Positions 36,996 through 48,018 of a DNA stretch of 64,000 nt are shown here, piece after piece. A model generated the notes under the pieces. That model was not told the DNA's origin. It made no database searches and saw only the letters and a program-made list of their open reading frames with translations. Numbering within the stretch: position 1 is the stretch's first letter; every line of letters begins with the position of its first letter. Made by a program: the position numbers and the translations under genes. Source of the DNA: Scenedesmus sp. ARA3 (taxonomy: Eukaryota; Chlorophyta; Chlorophyceae; Sphaeropleales; Scenedesmaceae); the NCBI GenBank assembly GCA_004335835.1, contig RWJK01000774.1:1-64000 (forward strand), written 5' to 3'.

Positions 36996-37745
36996 AGCTG
37001 CTGCTGCTGGGGGCGGCGCAGCTTGCCGCCCGCCCGCCACCACTGACACTACTGTGTGGCCGTGCTGGTCGCCTGCTGCAGCTGCTGCTACTGTGTGTGG
37101 GTGCCGCTTCAGCCGGGAGTGCTGCTGTTGTGCGGCCCTAGGCGAGCCGTGCTGCTGCTGCTGCTGCTGCAGGTGCTGGTCCAGCTGCTGCTGCTGTGCG
37201 GCAACTGGGCTGCCTTGCTGCAAGGCATACGACAGCTGCTGCGACTGGCGCAGCAGCATCTGCTGCACCTCAACACTGCCAGAGCCTGTCCTGGCGTGCC
37301 CACTTAGCCTGCTGGGTGAGGCGTCTGCATCAGCAGTGGCTCCTGCAAGCATCAGCCCCACGACAGCAAGGATTATGTTGCGGCCCCAGCAGAACTAATC
37401 AACTGTGCGGCAACATACACTCACGAAGCAACATATCATGCACACTGCGCGGTGCTGCTTTGTTGCAGGGAACAATCTGCAAGACATATAGTGGCATCAA
37501 AGCTGTGGAGTCAGGTTGTTGCTGGCTGTAGGTGACTGTGCATGCTGCACTGCTGGCGTTGCCTGCAGCCTGCAGCCATACGCTGCTGGCTAACTGCAGG
37601 TCTAACCACACCTTTTGCACGGAGCAGCTTGGCGCTGCCTCCGCTTGCTGCCACATCCCCTAAAATGGGGCGATGCCGGTGTGCTGGCTTGTCCCGCCGC
37701 GCTTGGTCTGCTGCTGTGACCACCTTGTCAAGTGCGAGAGCCTCC
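17451..37745 (-). CDS. Giant Gln-rich coiled-coil protein
   Basis: About 35 exons on one strand share coiled-coil composition (Ala, Gln, Glu, Leu, Lys, Arg heptads) with CAG|GTGAGC-type donors. From 5' to 3' they include about 37745-37593, 37478-37427, 37342-36606, 36354-35742, many of 100-400 bases, then 28396-27467, 27251-24879, and a final exon 17831-17451 with stop at 17451. Total coding length is roughly 11.6 kb (about 3,800-3,900 residues). The N-terminus is low-complexity Gln/Ala/Ser; the C-terminus ends in a Gly/Ser-rich tail (TRSVGSSYGYN). No enzymatic domain was recognised. By composition it could be a Golgi, centrosomal/basal-body or cytoskeletal scaffold, but no family can be named. 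The start codon is unproven, and a split into two genes cannot be excluded. Confidence 0.65.
24879..27251 (-). CDS. 791-codon poly-Q coiled-coil exon of the giant gene
   Basis: This is the largest exon of the gene, 2,373 bases and phase 0 at both ends. On the gene strand the acceptor TCCTGCAG precedes it and the donor GTGCGG follows. It encodes unbroken heptad-like sequence dominated by QQLQQQL, EELQASQKQ and AAAEEAAA types. The open frame around it extends into intron at both ends, so the open frame's own ATG is not the protein start. Antisense frames rich in Cys, Ser and Leu here are shadows. Confidence 0.7.
27467..28396 (-). CDS. 310-codon exon with repeated QRIxELRAAL motif
   Basis: This is a phase-0 exon (930 bases) of the giant coiled-coil gene. 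A short motif recurs three times with wide spacing: KVQRIMELRAALAAAL, KLQRIQELTLALSSA and KQQRIQELRAALAEAL. A fourth, KDERIKELRAALGDLM, lies in the small exon near 32378-32315. Ala/Pro/Gly-rich linkers, including a poly-Ala tract from (GCT)n at 28150-28187, separate the copies. Confidence 0.65.
36606..37342 (-). CDS. N-terminal low-complexity exon of the giant gene
   Basis: The exon encodes a Ser/Gly start (SPSRLSGHARTGSGS), Gln runs, a poly-Ala run from a CAG tract at 36957-36995, then WQRISDWISRDS and an acidic helical end (ADTIESVADLRYSLETAM). Acceptor TTGCAG precedes and donor GTGGGA follows. It marks the change from disordered N-terminus to coiled coil. Confidence 0.6.
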
Positions 37746-37759
37746 TGCAAAAGACACAA

Positions 37760-39250
37760 CAGAACACAGAACCGCCAGTTGTTTGGCTCGTGAGTGCTGG
37801 GAGGACAGCAGCAGCAGGTACCACCACTAGCTGCTAAAGAGTTGCCTATTCTGTGCAGGAGCTTCGTGGTACCAGTTCCAACACTGGGCAGTTGCAGGCC
37901 CGGCATAAGCACATCAGACTGCTGCATGCTGGCCGTGCCACTGCAGAAAGATGATGTGCAACGTTGCGATGTGCAAGACTGTGTGGGATGTGGGCATTGT
38001 GTGTTCTGGCATATGCTTTTGCTGCACACGACTCACTCGCGGGTGTAGCTGCCTGCTTGCTGCTGGTAAGTGCCGCTTCCAGTCCTCAATGGAGAACTCC
38101 TAGAGCAACAAGACAGCAGATTCGTTGTAACTGCAGAGCCTAACAAAGATGAAGGTGTTTGTTGCTTGCAGGAATGCAAGCAGATGCTACTCAAGCACTT
38201 GACTGTCGCGGTACTGCACTGTCTGCCAACAACAGCCAGCAGCAGTAGCAGGTTGAGTGATGCCTGCTGCTTGCTTCAATACGTCAAGAAACATGTTCCG
38301 CAAGCATTTGTAACCTCATGAGGGTGCAACCTACCGACGAAGAGGCCATCAGGCTTGGCTAACTGCACTTGCGCAACAATGCTGATGGTGTGGCCATCTT
38401 CACGCGTCTCCCATGTCCAGTAGGGTGCGACTTACGATAAAAACAATATTAAACAAGGTCTGCAATCTAGCAGCGCTCTGTGCAATGTGATGTTCCCATC
38501 GCTGTTCTGGTTGACGGGCGCCCAATCATCGGGCATCACTAAGCCACCGATCCACGCTTGGTTTCAAACGGCCATGCTCTGAATGATGGCGATCAAGGGT
38601 TTGGCCGGCTGGCAGGTGCGGTCAAGCATCAGGATGTTGTAACAGCTCGGCAGGCCTTCCTCATTTGGCTTTCTGCAAACTCGTTGGATGCAACGGATGA
38701 CTGTTTTGTTGGCTTTTCAGCTTGTTCTGCATGCGCTAGACGCTGTTTCGATTTGCTGTGGCCGGCCCGGACTCTGCATCATGCTTGACATCAACAGTAC
38801 GCTATCTCGTTCACGAAAGCAGATCTAACACTGTAACTTGATACTCTAAGATAGTACAGCGCTGCCGTGGTCGGCTGTACCCATGGGGTGTGCTTGCTCC
38901 AAGAGCTTGCAGGAAGTCGACCACGAGACCGCGCAAATCAGAGCTAGGCACTCCCCAGTGCCAGATAATGGTGGGTTTGCGTGCTACTGCTAAGCCTGCA
39001 TGTCGCCCTGAACATATCCCCCGGGCGTCTTCTGCTTGCCTGCTAGCTCACCTGAAAGCGAGGCACTAGTCCAGTCATGTCACGTAGTCTTGATGTCATG
39101 ACTATGGTGGTTGGTTGAGTGCAAGGACGGCTTGCAGCAGCGGGCTTGCAGGGCAGCTTTTCAATGTGCATGCACCTGCTTGCTGTTCACACACCCTCCT
39201 GCTGTTGCTCTCTCCTCCAAACCTTGAACACTTTCCTCATGCCTGATGCG
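37760..39250. other. Divergent intergenic region
   Basis: The stretch lies between the 5' end of the giant coiled-coil gene (minus) and the transglycosylase gene (plus). Frames such as plus 38558-38788 show no motif. First exons and promoters of both genes may be here, but I could not place either start codon. Confidence 0.4.
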
Positions 39251-39256
39251 CTGCAG

Positions 39257-41642
39257 GACCAACCAGTGCTGCCTTTCTGCAGCTTGCGAGCTTTCAGCCA
39301 ACAGCAGCAGCAGTAGATACCCGCTCCCGCCGGGCAAGCAGCGCGAGCAGCAATGCATCTGCCGCCCTTGGCACCAGCGGCAGCAGCACCGGCCTCTCCC
39401 CCTCTCAGTGGAAGCAGGTCCGCAGCCTGTTGCGGTCAAACACAAACCCTCACTATCATCAGATACAGCAGCTGCAGGTGCTACCTGCAAATCGGCTGCA
39501 GCAGGCGCAGCTTGATGCAGCGCAGCATTTGCGGCCAGACGCCCGTGATGCGCTGCATGAAGCCATAGCAGCAGCATCCACAGCAGCAGCCAACTCAGCC
39601 GCACAGCACCTGCACCGCCATCGCCATCGCAGCAGCAGCAGCAGCAGCCGGCACCAGCGCGACCAGCTGCTCGTGCAGCAGCTGTCAGCTGGCGGCGGCC
39701 TTGCAGGAGGCTTCAGCAGCAGCAGCAGCAGCAGCACAAATGCACGGCAGCTGGCCTCACTGCATTCGGCTCCAGCTGGAGTTGGCTCGGTTGAAGCACC
39801 ATCTGCGCTGCAGCCAATCAGCAGCAGCGGCAGCAGCAGCAGTACCCTGCAGCACTTGGGCCTCAGCAGCAGCCACAGCAGTAGAACTGGCCATGGCCCT
39901 GCAGCAGCAGATGCGCTCACAGCAGGGCAGCTGCTGGCACTATGTGGGGCTGTGGTGCAGGAGGATGCCTCGCTAGCTGCTGCAGGCGTGCAGCCGCTGC
40001 TGCTGGCTTCTCTGTGTCTGATTGAAAGTGGCGGCTGCCCACATGCGCAGCAGTACAGGGACCACCTGGGGGATGTAGCGCTGGGGCTGTGCCAGGTGGG
40101 TTGGACGCTTGTTGTTTGGGGCGCTGTGGGGTGTGCTGTGGGGTGTTGCGGGGCGCTGTGGGGTGTGGCAGGGGGTTGTGCGGTGTTGCGGGGTGTTGTG
40201 GGGCGTTTGTGGTTGCCTGGCGCGCTGTGCAGTGGTGCTGGGACCACCTGCGGGATGTTGCTTTGGGGCTGTGCCAGGTGGGGTGGTGTTTGGGGCGCTA
40301 TGGGGTGGTTTGGGACATTGTGGGGCGCTGTGGGGTGTGGCAGGGGGTTGTGCGGTGTTGCGGGGTGTTGGCGGCTGTTGTGGTTTGCCTGAGGCGCTGT
40401 GCAGTGGTGCTGGGACCACCTGGGGGATGTTGCTCTGGGGCTGTGCCAGGTGGGTTGTTGTTTGGGGCGCTGTGGGGTGTTGCGGGTAGCAGTGACCCAT
40501 GCTGTGGGTGGGGTGGGGTTTGTTGCCTTTGGCGCTGTGGGGTGGGGTGTGTTGCGCGGGGTGTTGTGGGGTGCTGTGGGGTGTGTTGTGGGGTGCTGTG
40601 GGGCGCTGTGGGGTGTGACAGGGGGGTCGTGGGGTGTTCCGGGGTGTTGCGGGGTGTTGGCGGGCGTTGCGGGGCGATGCGGGGTGTGACAGGGGGGTCG
40701 TTGGGCGCTGTGGGGTGTTGTGGGTGCCAGCTGCACATACTGTGCATGACATGCCCAGCTTTTGCAGGACGTGCAGGACGCACAGATGGTTTACAGCAAG
40801 GAATTGGGTTGGCAGGGTGACATGTGCAATGCCTGTCCAGTCAGTTGTATGTGGACTGCTTTGCCATGCTTGCAAAGCACAGTCAGCGCGAGACTGGCGC
40901 AACAGGCGAAAGCTGTGCTCAGTTTCCCCCACCTGCTGCCTTCTTGCCATGATGCTCAGTGCTTACGCTGTCTGCCTGCCTTCTGCCTCTTCCTTTGTGT
41001 TACTGTTTTTGTGTCTGCTTCGCAGATGCTGCTATCAACAGCGCAGTGGCTGGCAGGCATCAAAGGCTTTGACCGCTATGGCAGCTGCCCCACAGCAGCA
41101 ATCCTAGAGCAGCCAAAGGCCTGTGTATATTATGCAGCAGCATACCTCTCCATCCTAGCGCAGCACGACGGCTGCAGGCGCGGAGAGGCATTCATAGTTA
41201 AGGCTTACCATGCAGGGCCCAAAGGTGTAAACTCGGCAGCAGCAGCAGCATACTGGCAGAAGTATGCAAAGGCGCGCTACTGCATGCGCCAGGTTGCGCG
41301 CTGCATGGCTGATACGTTGGCAGCAGCAGCAGTGGCTGCTGGCCTGCCGCTGCAGCTGCAAGGAGACTGCTGCTCAGATGTGGTGAGCCGACAGCCAGGG
41401 CAGCAGCAGCAGCAGCAGTATGAGGGCAGAGGCAGCAGCACCCAAGAGCAGCAACCGGAGCTGCAGGTATGGGCGCGTGCAGCCAACTTGATAGCGGCTT
41501 TATCAAGCAGCTGGGAGTTACAGGAAGCAGCTGCTGCTGCAGCTGGCCAGACGGCAGCAGAGGGGGCAGCTACTAGCAGTGCAGCCAGCCTCATGTTACA
41601 CATCTTCCCGCATTGGTCCTCAAATTACAACAATAACAAAAC

Positions 41643-41674
<32 letters not shown>

Positions 41675-42100
41675 TGGCACAGCAGGCATCTCTGCCTCCT
41701 CTGGCGCCGCAGCAGCAGCATGTTGCAGGCAGCAGTGGCACTGGCACAGGCGTAGGTATTCTGAGACGCTGGCGCAGTGGCGGTGCTGCTGCTGCTGCTG
41801 CAACCTGCAGCACTACCCAGGGCGGTGACGGTAGCAGCAAGGCTGCTGCTGGCAGCAGCAGCAGCAGCGGTACGCCCTGCAGCCCTCCTGTAGCTGCAGG
41901 CGCAGCTTCTGTAGCCAGCAGCTACGGTGCTCTGGCGCTGGTGCCTGTGTCGCGTGCTGCATTCACAGCCGCACTTCAACGGCTCAGTTGCATTGATTGC
42001 GCAGCGACAGCCACAGCACTGAGCAATGCAGCAGCGCGTGCAGCAGCGGCGGCTGCAGCTGCTGCATCAGAGGAGCGCAGGCGAACCAGGCTGGGTCTCC

Positions 42101-42135
<35 letters not shown>

Positions 42136-42855
42136 GATGCTGCAAGAGGCTTGCACAGCTCGGCGCTGCAAGCGCTGCCATGTGTAATGCACATCATCGG
42201 GCACGGCGAGTCGCTTGCATCTATTGCAGCTGTATGTGGCGTAAGCATCTCAGACATCTGCGCAGCCAACCCGGACCTGCCAACCTTGGACATCCGCAAC
42301 AACAGCAGCAGCAGCAGCAGCAGCGGCATGCCGAGCGTGCAAGCCAGCGACTGCATTGCGCTGCCTGTGCCGGCTATCCCTCCGCGGCTGCATGTTGTGC
42401 AGCACGGTGATACGCTACACGGCATTGCACGCATGTATCGGCTTCCGTTGGGGAGGCTGCTGGCTAAGAATCCCGAGCTGGCTGATCCTTCGAGGCTGCA
42501 GCAGGGCTGGGTGGTAGTGCTACCAGGGCTCAAAGGTGACAGCAAGAGTGGCTCAGCAATGGAGTGGCTGGCAGAGGCAGCAGCAGCGGCAACAGCAGCA
42601 GCGCCTGCTGCTGCAGTGGATGAGTGTGTAGGAGAGGTGCTGGCAGGTGGGCCGGCGCAGCAGCAGCAGCAGCAGCGGGATGCTGAGCGGCAGCAGCACA
42701 ACACAGGGCAGGACCAGGTGCCAGCTGCGGCACAACCTGCAGCAGCAGCAGCAGCAGCCGGATTTGCTGTGCAAGAGGATGACACAGCCCCTGCAGGGCT
42801 CGACAGCAGCGGCAGCTCCCCCATTGCCTCCTGGGCACATGTGGGATGGCGCAAG

Positions 42856-42889
<34 letters not shown>

Positions 42890-43149
42890 CCAGTGGTGCT
42901 GCCGGCGTTGCTGCTGCACAGCTGCTGCCGTCGGTTGGCAGCGGCGCATTCATGTTTGCTGTCGGTCAAGGCAGCAGCAGCATCCATGCAGCGGTGGCGG
43001 CAGCAGACAGCTGTGCAGCGGTTCAAATGCCTGCAGCCCAGCCGCACCATTGTTGTTCTGCGAAGAGTGGCAGCAGTAGCAGCTGGTCAGGCAGTAGGGC
43101 TTCAGCAGCGGCAGCAGCAGCAGCTCACAGCGTGATGAAAGCTGCTTAG
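39257..43149 (+). CDS. Lytic transglycosylase (SLT/GH23-like) with two LysM domains
   Basis: Two exons, about 39257-40095 and 41026-43149, join in phase 0. The join rebuilds an SLT fold signature: SLCLIESGG (catalytic Glu type), GDVALGLCQ (GLMQ-like motif), then AYHAGPKGV (AYNAG-like motif). Downstream, near 42184-42300, is HGESLASIAAVCGVSISDI, and near 42387-42525 is VVQHGDTLHGIARMYRLPLG, both typical LysM modules with NPEL/NPDL and a VVLPG end. Long Ser, Ala and Gln tracts separate them. Such bacterial proteins cut the peptidoglycan glycan strand, with LysM binding GlcNAc polymers. In an alga the target could be plastid or bacterial peptidoglycan or wall glycan; this is inference. The first exon and start codon are not located, so targeting is unknown. 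Confidence 0.75.
40096..40740 (+). repeat. G-rich intronic minisatellite with copies of the exon donor edge
   Basis: The intron starts with degenerate units of GGGGTGTTGCGG / GGGGCGCTGTGG type. Embedded in it are two further copies of the end of the preceding exon: the segment GACCACCTGGGGGATGT..TGGGGCTGTGCCAG with its GTGGGTTG or GTGGGGTG donor, at about 40240-40285 and 40410-40460. The authentic one ends at 40095. Many G4 runs give quadruplex potential on the coding strand. Confidence 0.85.
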
Positions 43150-43930
43150 GCAGCAGCGCCTGCGAGCTGTTTGACTGCAAACCGTATGGTGTGTTTGTGC
43201 ATGCCGCTTGCTTGCCGTCTAGGTGTTGCAGACTTGAGCCGAGGTGTTGCTGTGATGTCATGAGCAATGCACTCGTTGTTTGTACGTGCTATACACATGT
43301 TCTGGTGACTTGATTTGTGTACAGGCAACGTTGGTGTTGCATGTTATCGCTCCCTATTGAAGCTTTGTTGCCCAAGCACACCTGAAATTTGAAGGGTATG
43401 TCGTGACTTGCAGCTGGTGCCTGTGTATATGTGCCATGCGTCTATCTGTACACACAGGTGGCTGGTCTCTCTGTTGCAGCTTGCTGTGTGCCAGAACAGG
43501 CGGAAGGAACAAACACCGCTGAGCATGAAACAACTGGAGCGAGTGCAGCTTGTAGGCTTTGCTTTTGTCTTTGACTGTTGTATCATTAATGCCACGCAAT
43601 GCATATGTTGCAGGAGCTTCAGCCGCCTGAAGATGATGCAGCAGCAATGTTGACGTTGGGTGTGCATCGAGTTTGTACGCTGCTTACGCACTAGGTAGCA
43701 AAGCTTGTGGCTACCAGTATGAGAGTCGAGTTGGCTGATCATGCCAGATAGCTGTATCTGGGTCAGCGGAGTTTGCAAAGCGTTGGCTGCAGGTCACCTG
43801 CTGAGTCATCGGCGCGGCCTAGATGTGCTTTGTGCATGTGCATGTGCTTGGCAGGTGCATGTGCAAGAACTGGCTGTTCTGAACAGCATTTTGCTGTTGA
43901 CAAAACGTTGTATTGAGGTTGCATGTTGCT

Positions 43931-43935
43931 TGTAA
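43931..43935 (+). terminator. TGTAA polyadenylation-type signal, transglycosylase gene
   Basis: TGTAA is the usual chlorophyte polyadenylation signal. This copy lies about 780 bases after the stop at 43149 and is the first one I noticed downstream on the coding strand. Confidence 0.35.
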
Positions 43936-45060
43936 GCGGGCGAGCAAGTGGTGGCACTGCATGTTGACGGAAGGGTTGCAATCAGGTGCATGTCAGCAGT
44001 GCAGCAACACAACATATGAAACGAAAACTCTACCTTTACAACATGTTGCGTGGCCTGTGAAGGGAGCAGCACTGTAGGTATGGCCCCCACCCTGTGCGTC
44101 CAAGTGAGCTGTGCCTGTGTGCCGTGTATGCGCCTCAATCACTCAGTGGCTGGCGCATCTGTGCATGGGGGATCCTGCTGTGCGCATGCTGCCATGGGCA
44201 CAGCTGCAGCTGCAGCAACACACCAGGCCCTGCGTCTTTGTTCCTGGGGCTCTTTTTAAAACGAGCGCGATACACCGCTGACATGGGGTACCTGCAGGTG
44301 CTAGCATGTGTACACATGGTGTTTCAACCTGGAAGTCACGGTAGATTGGAGAAAGGAGTGCAGGACAGAAGGCTTGTGGCTGCAAGAATTTGCACAGTGT
44401 GCAGCACTCGACTATGGTGCTAGTACGTACTAGCATGTATACAGGATGCGCTGTAGGGACCCCTTGCAGGCATATCTGGCAGGCTGGGTAGGCTTGCTTG
44501 ACAGCAGAGAGGCTTACTTGGCAGCTGGGGAGGCAGTCTCTCTAGAGGTACTCAAACAAAATGCAGAAGATTAGCAAACGTCTATGCTTGACAACCTCGA
44601 TGTCACAAGCATTGTAATTGCTTCCTTGTCAGACAGCTACCGGAAGATGTTACACCAACTCCGGTCACTTGCATATGTCGGCCCGAGTGATGTCGTAGGT
44701 TCAGTCGCGTTATTGCATGTTTTATCAAGTTGTGTGATGTATCGCGGCCTGCTTATGTTGAAAGTTCTAGGTGCAAGCGTGTCGTGGTGCTGCAGTCTGA
44801 TTGTTTTTCACCTAGAATTGGCACAAAGGTTATAGCTGGTCCTATCAACTCATCATAAGGTGCAAAGCAATGGTGACCGCAATGCATCATACAAATCAAC
44901 TTTAGTTTCTACGAAGTACTATGTGAAAACTGGAGTCGAATTGCTCGAGTGTCGGAACATCGCCTTCTTCAGCTCACTCTGGTGAGCTGCAGCACGTCAG
45001 CAGGTTGTCCACGGTATAAGGAGTTGCAGTAAAGGGTGCAACATGCATGCAGGTCAAACA

Positions 45061-45065
45061 TTACA
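45061..45065 (-). terminator. TGTAA polyadenylation-type signal, uL6c gene
   Basis: TTACA on the plus strand reads TGTAA on the gene strand, about 490 bases after the stop at 45554. It suits the 3' UTR of the ribosomal protein gene. Confidence 0.4.
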
Positions 45066-45553
45066 AGCACAATGCGACATACGTTGCAGTAGCAGCACGA
45101 TGTAACATAATGCACACTTTAATCAGATGGGGTGTGGCACAGCTGCTTTGTTCCTAGCAAGTGCTGAGATCTTTGTGAGGCACTCAGCAAACCAAACGCT
45201 TGATAAGACTGTCGAGCCCCTGTACCAGTGCCTGCATACGTCATGTAAATGTTTGTTACCTTGGCCTGCACATCACTTGCTTAACAACATATCCCGGTCA
45301 GCAACCCTCCCATCCTCGCCCGCCCAAACCGCCGACACCCAAGACCCGTGTCAACCCCAGCCGTCGCCGCTGCGTAAACAAAGAAAGACCAAAGCAGCCG
45401 CCACCAATGTAGCGCGCCAAACCACCCTGCGCTGCAGCCACACGCACCGGAAATGCCACAGCCGCAACAGCACCAGCACATACACATGCTGCCACCAACA
45501 CTGTGCATTCCTGCAGTGCGCCGCATCTCCTGCCTCGCCTGCTGCTGCTGCAT

Positions 45554-45733
45554 CTACTTCTTCTTGCCTCCACCCTTGCCCTCCTTGAGCTTGATGACCT
45601 CTCCCTCGTAGCGGATGCCCTTGCCCTTGTATGGCTCAGGGGGCCGCTGGCGCCTGATGTCTGCGCAGTACGCGCCCAGCGCCACCTTGTCTGCACCGCC
45701 GATGATGAGTGCGGTGTTCTTCTCCACCTGGAT

Positions 45734-45776
<43 letters not shown>

Positions 45777-48018
45777 GTCTGTGTTTAGCACAAGCTTTTT
45801 GAACCAGCCAGCACAACATGGCACTCACCCTTTACAACATGGCACCACTGCAGGCAAGCAGTCGTTGGCTGCACACACAGCTGCCGCACCCGCTACAGAC
45901 TCAGCAGCAAGCACGCACACATGCATGCCGCCAGGCAGCAGCCGCCAGTCGAACCAGGCAGCCAGGCAAGCAAGCAACCGAACATGTAGCTGCCACGCTC
46001 TCATCCACCACAGCACCTAGCCAGCCAGCCAGCCAGCCGATCACGCAGGGTCTCGCTGCCCGCCAGCTGATGTGTGATGCCGTCTGGGATACACTGCAAA
46101 GCATGGCATGACCAATTGCAGACACGCAACCTCCACACCATCCATACAGCCTCACAACACAACACCGCACCTTGACTGTGATGCCTTCTGGGATGGCCAG
46201 CACGCGTGGCTTGCTGTAGCCCACGTTGAGTGTGAGCTCCTTGCCTGCCACGCTGGCCCTGTAACCAGTGCCCACCATCTCCATGCGCTTCTCAAAGCCG
46301 GCAGACACACCCACCACCATGTTGTTGGCCAGCGACCTGCAGGTGTCATGAAGCAAAACAAAGAGCAGCAGCAGCAGCAGCAAACGATGAGAGGGAGGAC
46401 GGCCAGCCAGCAGTTCCACCGGTGCAAAACCGAGATGGTCCTCGCCGACAATGACAGCCTGCCGCTGGACAGGTGCCGCTGGCAGCACGTTGGCACGCCT
46501 GCAAGCGCCACAGCCGCACACGTGCTGCGCCCACAATCCCTCAGCACGCAGTGTCATGTGCTATCTCCCGCTCATGGGTACACAATTCAGGCAGGTGCCT
46601 CCATGCTAGCCCTGGCCCTGGTCCTGCAGCAGCTGGCTGCGCAATCCTTGCTGACTGCTGCCAAGGCCGTACACAGCACCTCACTCAATGCTGCGGCCTC
46701 CTGTAAGCACTGCAAGCACCAATATGTTGAGCACCTCTACACGGCTGCTGCAATGGCTGTGCGTGGCATTGCACGTCATCACACAGCTACCCAGCAAGCA
46801 GAGCTGGCACTGACACTGCAGCCATCCTCTGCAGGGTGCACCCTGCATCCCCAGGTTGCGCCCCGCATCCCCTGCACACTGCATCATCTGGCTGCCTGAG
46901 GTGGCTGCACCTCAGGCACAGCACCCAGCCAACATGCGCTGCCAGCAGCACGCCAGCATGCAGTATTGCTGCTGCTGCTGCCGCCGCCGAGTGCGCCTGG
47001 CTGCTGCTGCTGCCGCCGCCGCGTGGGCCTGGCTGCTGCTGCTGCTTCTACTGCTGCTGCTGCGATGCCACTGCACATAAGAAGTGCTGCAGCTGCACAG
47101 CCTGATCAACATCCGCTGCTGCAACAGCACGCTGCTGCTGCTGCTGCTACTCCAGGGGTCTGTTGTGTCTCTCACCTGGACAGGCCGTGCATTGCTGACC
47201 CCCGCTTTGTCTGCTCTGTGCGTGCGACAAGAATTTTGCCCTCCTTCTGCAAAGGCCAAAGCAGTGCGCGCAGTGCAACACAGCAGCAGCAAACACTTGA
47301 GGAGGCTGTACACGCAGGTGCCTGCGCTGTTCCTGCGCTGTTCCTGCAAAGCTGTAAGCTTGAATAGCCGTGATGTCAAGGCATGAACGGTTCGTCCGCT
47401 GCAACACTGTCAGCTGACAGCTCAGGCTGCCATGTCACATTTCAGCACGCAGACTCACTGTTTGCGTGCCCCGGTCCCTCGCTAGATGCGAGAGTGCAAC
47501 CCAACACGTTTCACCAGTATCTTGCTGAGCCAAGACTGCTTTTGTGCTTCACCACTGCTCTGGCTCCTGCTGACGCTTTAGCAGCTGCTGCTGTTGCTGC
47601 TCACCTCTACAAGTGAGACCTCTGGCACGAAGGTCCACTGCAGCTCGCCCTTGGGACCCTGCATAACACCATGATGCAATTGAGCTGCTGCTCACGCGTC
47701 GATCGGCCCTGAGTGCGCTGCCATTGAGGCCTGAGGCTGTGGCCAAGTTGTCGGAAGGCTGTGCAGTGTCCTGGCTGCTGCTACTCAGCACGCCCGCCCG
47801 GTATGGAACTAAACCAGTTTCTGATGCAAGTACACTGCAGTCTTCATTTAACTGACCTTCACTTTCAAGTTCTGGCCCTTGAGGTCGATAGTGACGCCCT
47901 TAGGGATGGCCACTGGCTTCATGCCAATGCGGGACTCCTTGCATACTACATTGAGGCTAGTTCTGCTGGCTGGCTGCACGCGCTGCCCTGCGAAGGCCCT
48001 GCTGCGCAGGCCCTGCAT
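45554..48018 (-). CDS. PRPL6: Plastid ribosomal protein uL6c (L6)
   Basis: Five exons, 48018-47857, 47658-47605, 47246-47176, 46336-46171 and 45727-45554, splice with matching phases to about 208 residues, the size expected for bacterial-type L6 plus a transit peptide. The start [18 protein letters not shown] is basic and Ala/Ser-rich (plastid targeting), with an in-frame TAG just upstream. Then come [18 protein letters not shown] and [10 protein letters not shown], then [16 protein letters not shown] and [18 protein letters not shown]. The C-terminus holds [18 protein letters not shown] and a basic GKGGGKKK tail. L6 binds 23S rRNA near the factor-binding site of the large subunit. It is divergent from RAD51C, with about 930 bases between the starts. 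Confidence 0.93.
45730..45775. repeat. (CAG)n tract in the last uL6c intron
   Basis: About 14-15 CAG triplets lie immediately next to the acceptor of exon 45727-45554. On the gene strand this is (CTG)n, which serves as the pyrimidine-containing run before the splice site. Confidence 0.9.

Larger units (their letters stand above)
43150..45553. other. Convergent intergenic / 3' UTR region
   Basis: The stretch lies between the 3' ends of the transglycosylase (plus) and uL6c (minus) genes. Short frames such as plus 44584-44835 have no motif. Two TGTAA signals face each other here (43931 on plus, 45065 on minus), consistent with two 3' UTRs. Confidence 0.45.

Noticed and set aside
40089..40820. 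Plus-strand Cys/Gly-rich frames continuing past the transglycosylase exon
   Set aside because: They are read-through into the intron minisatellite; the donor at 40096 and acceptor at 41025 give a proper SLT domain.
39459..40950. Minus-strand Pro/Thr/His-rich frames (up to 425 residues) opposite the transglycosylase exon and its intron
   Set aside because: They are antisense to a G-rich minisatellite and a supported plus-strand exon; the composition is repeat-driven.
41976..42953. 325-residue minus frame rich in Ala/Leu/Ser
   Set aside because: It is antisense to the LysM-encoding exon, whose plus frame has clear domain signatures.
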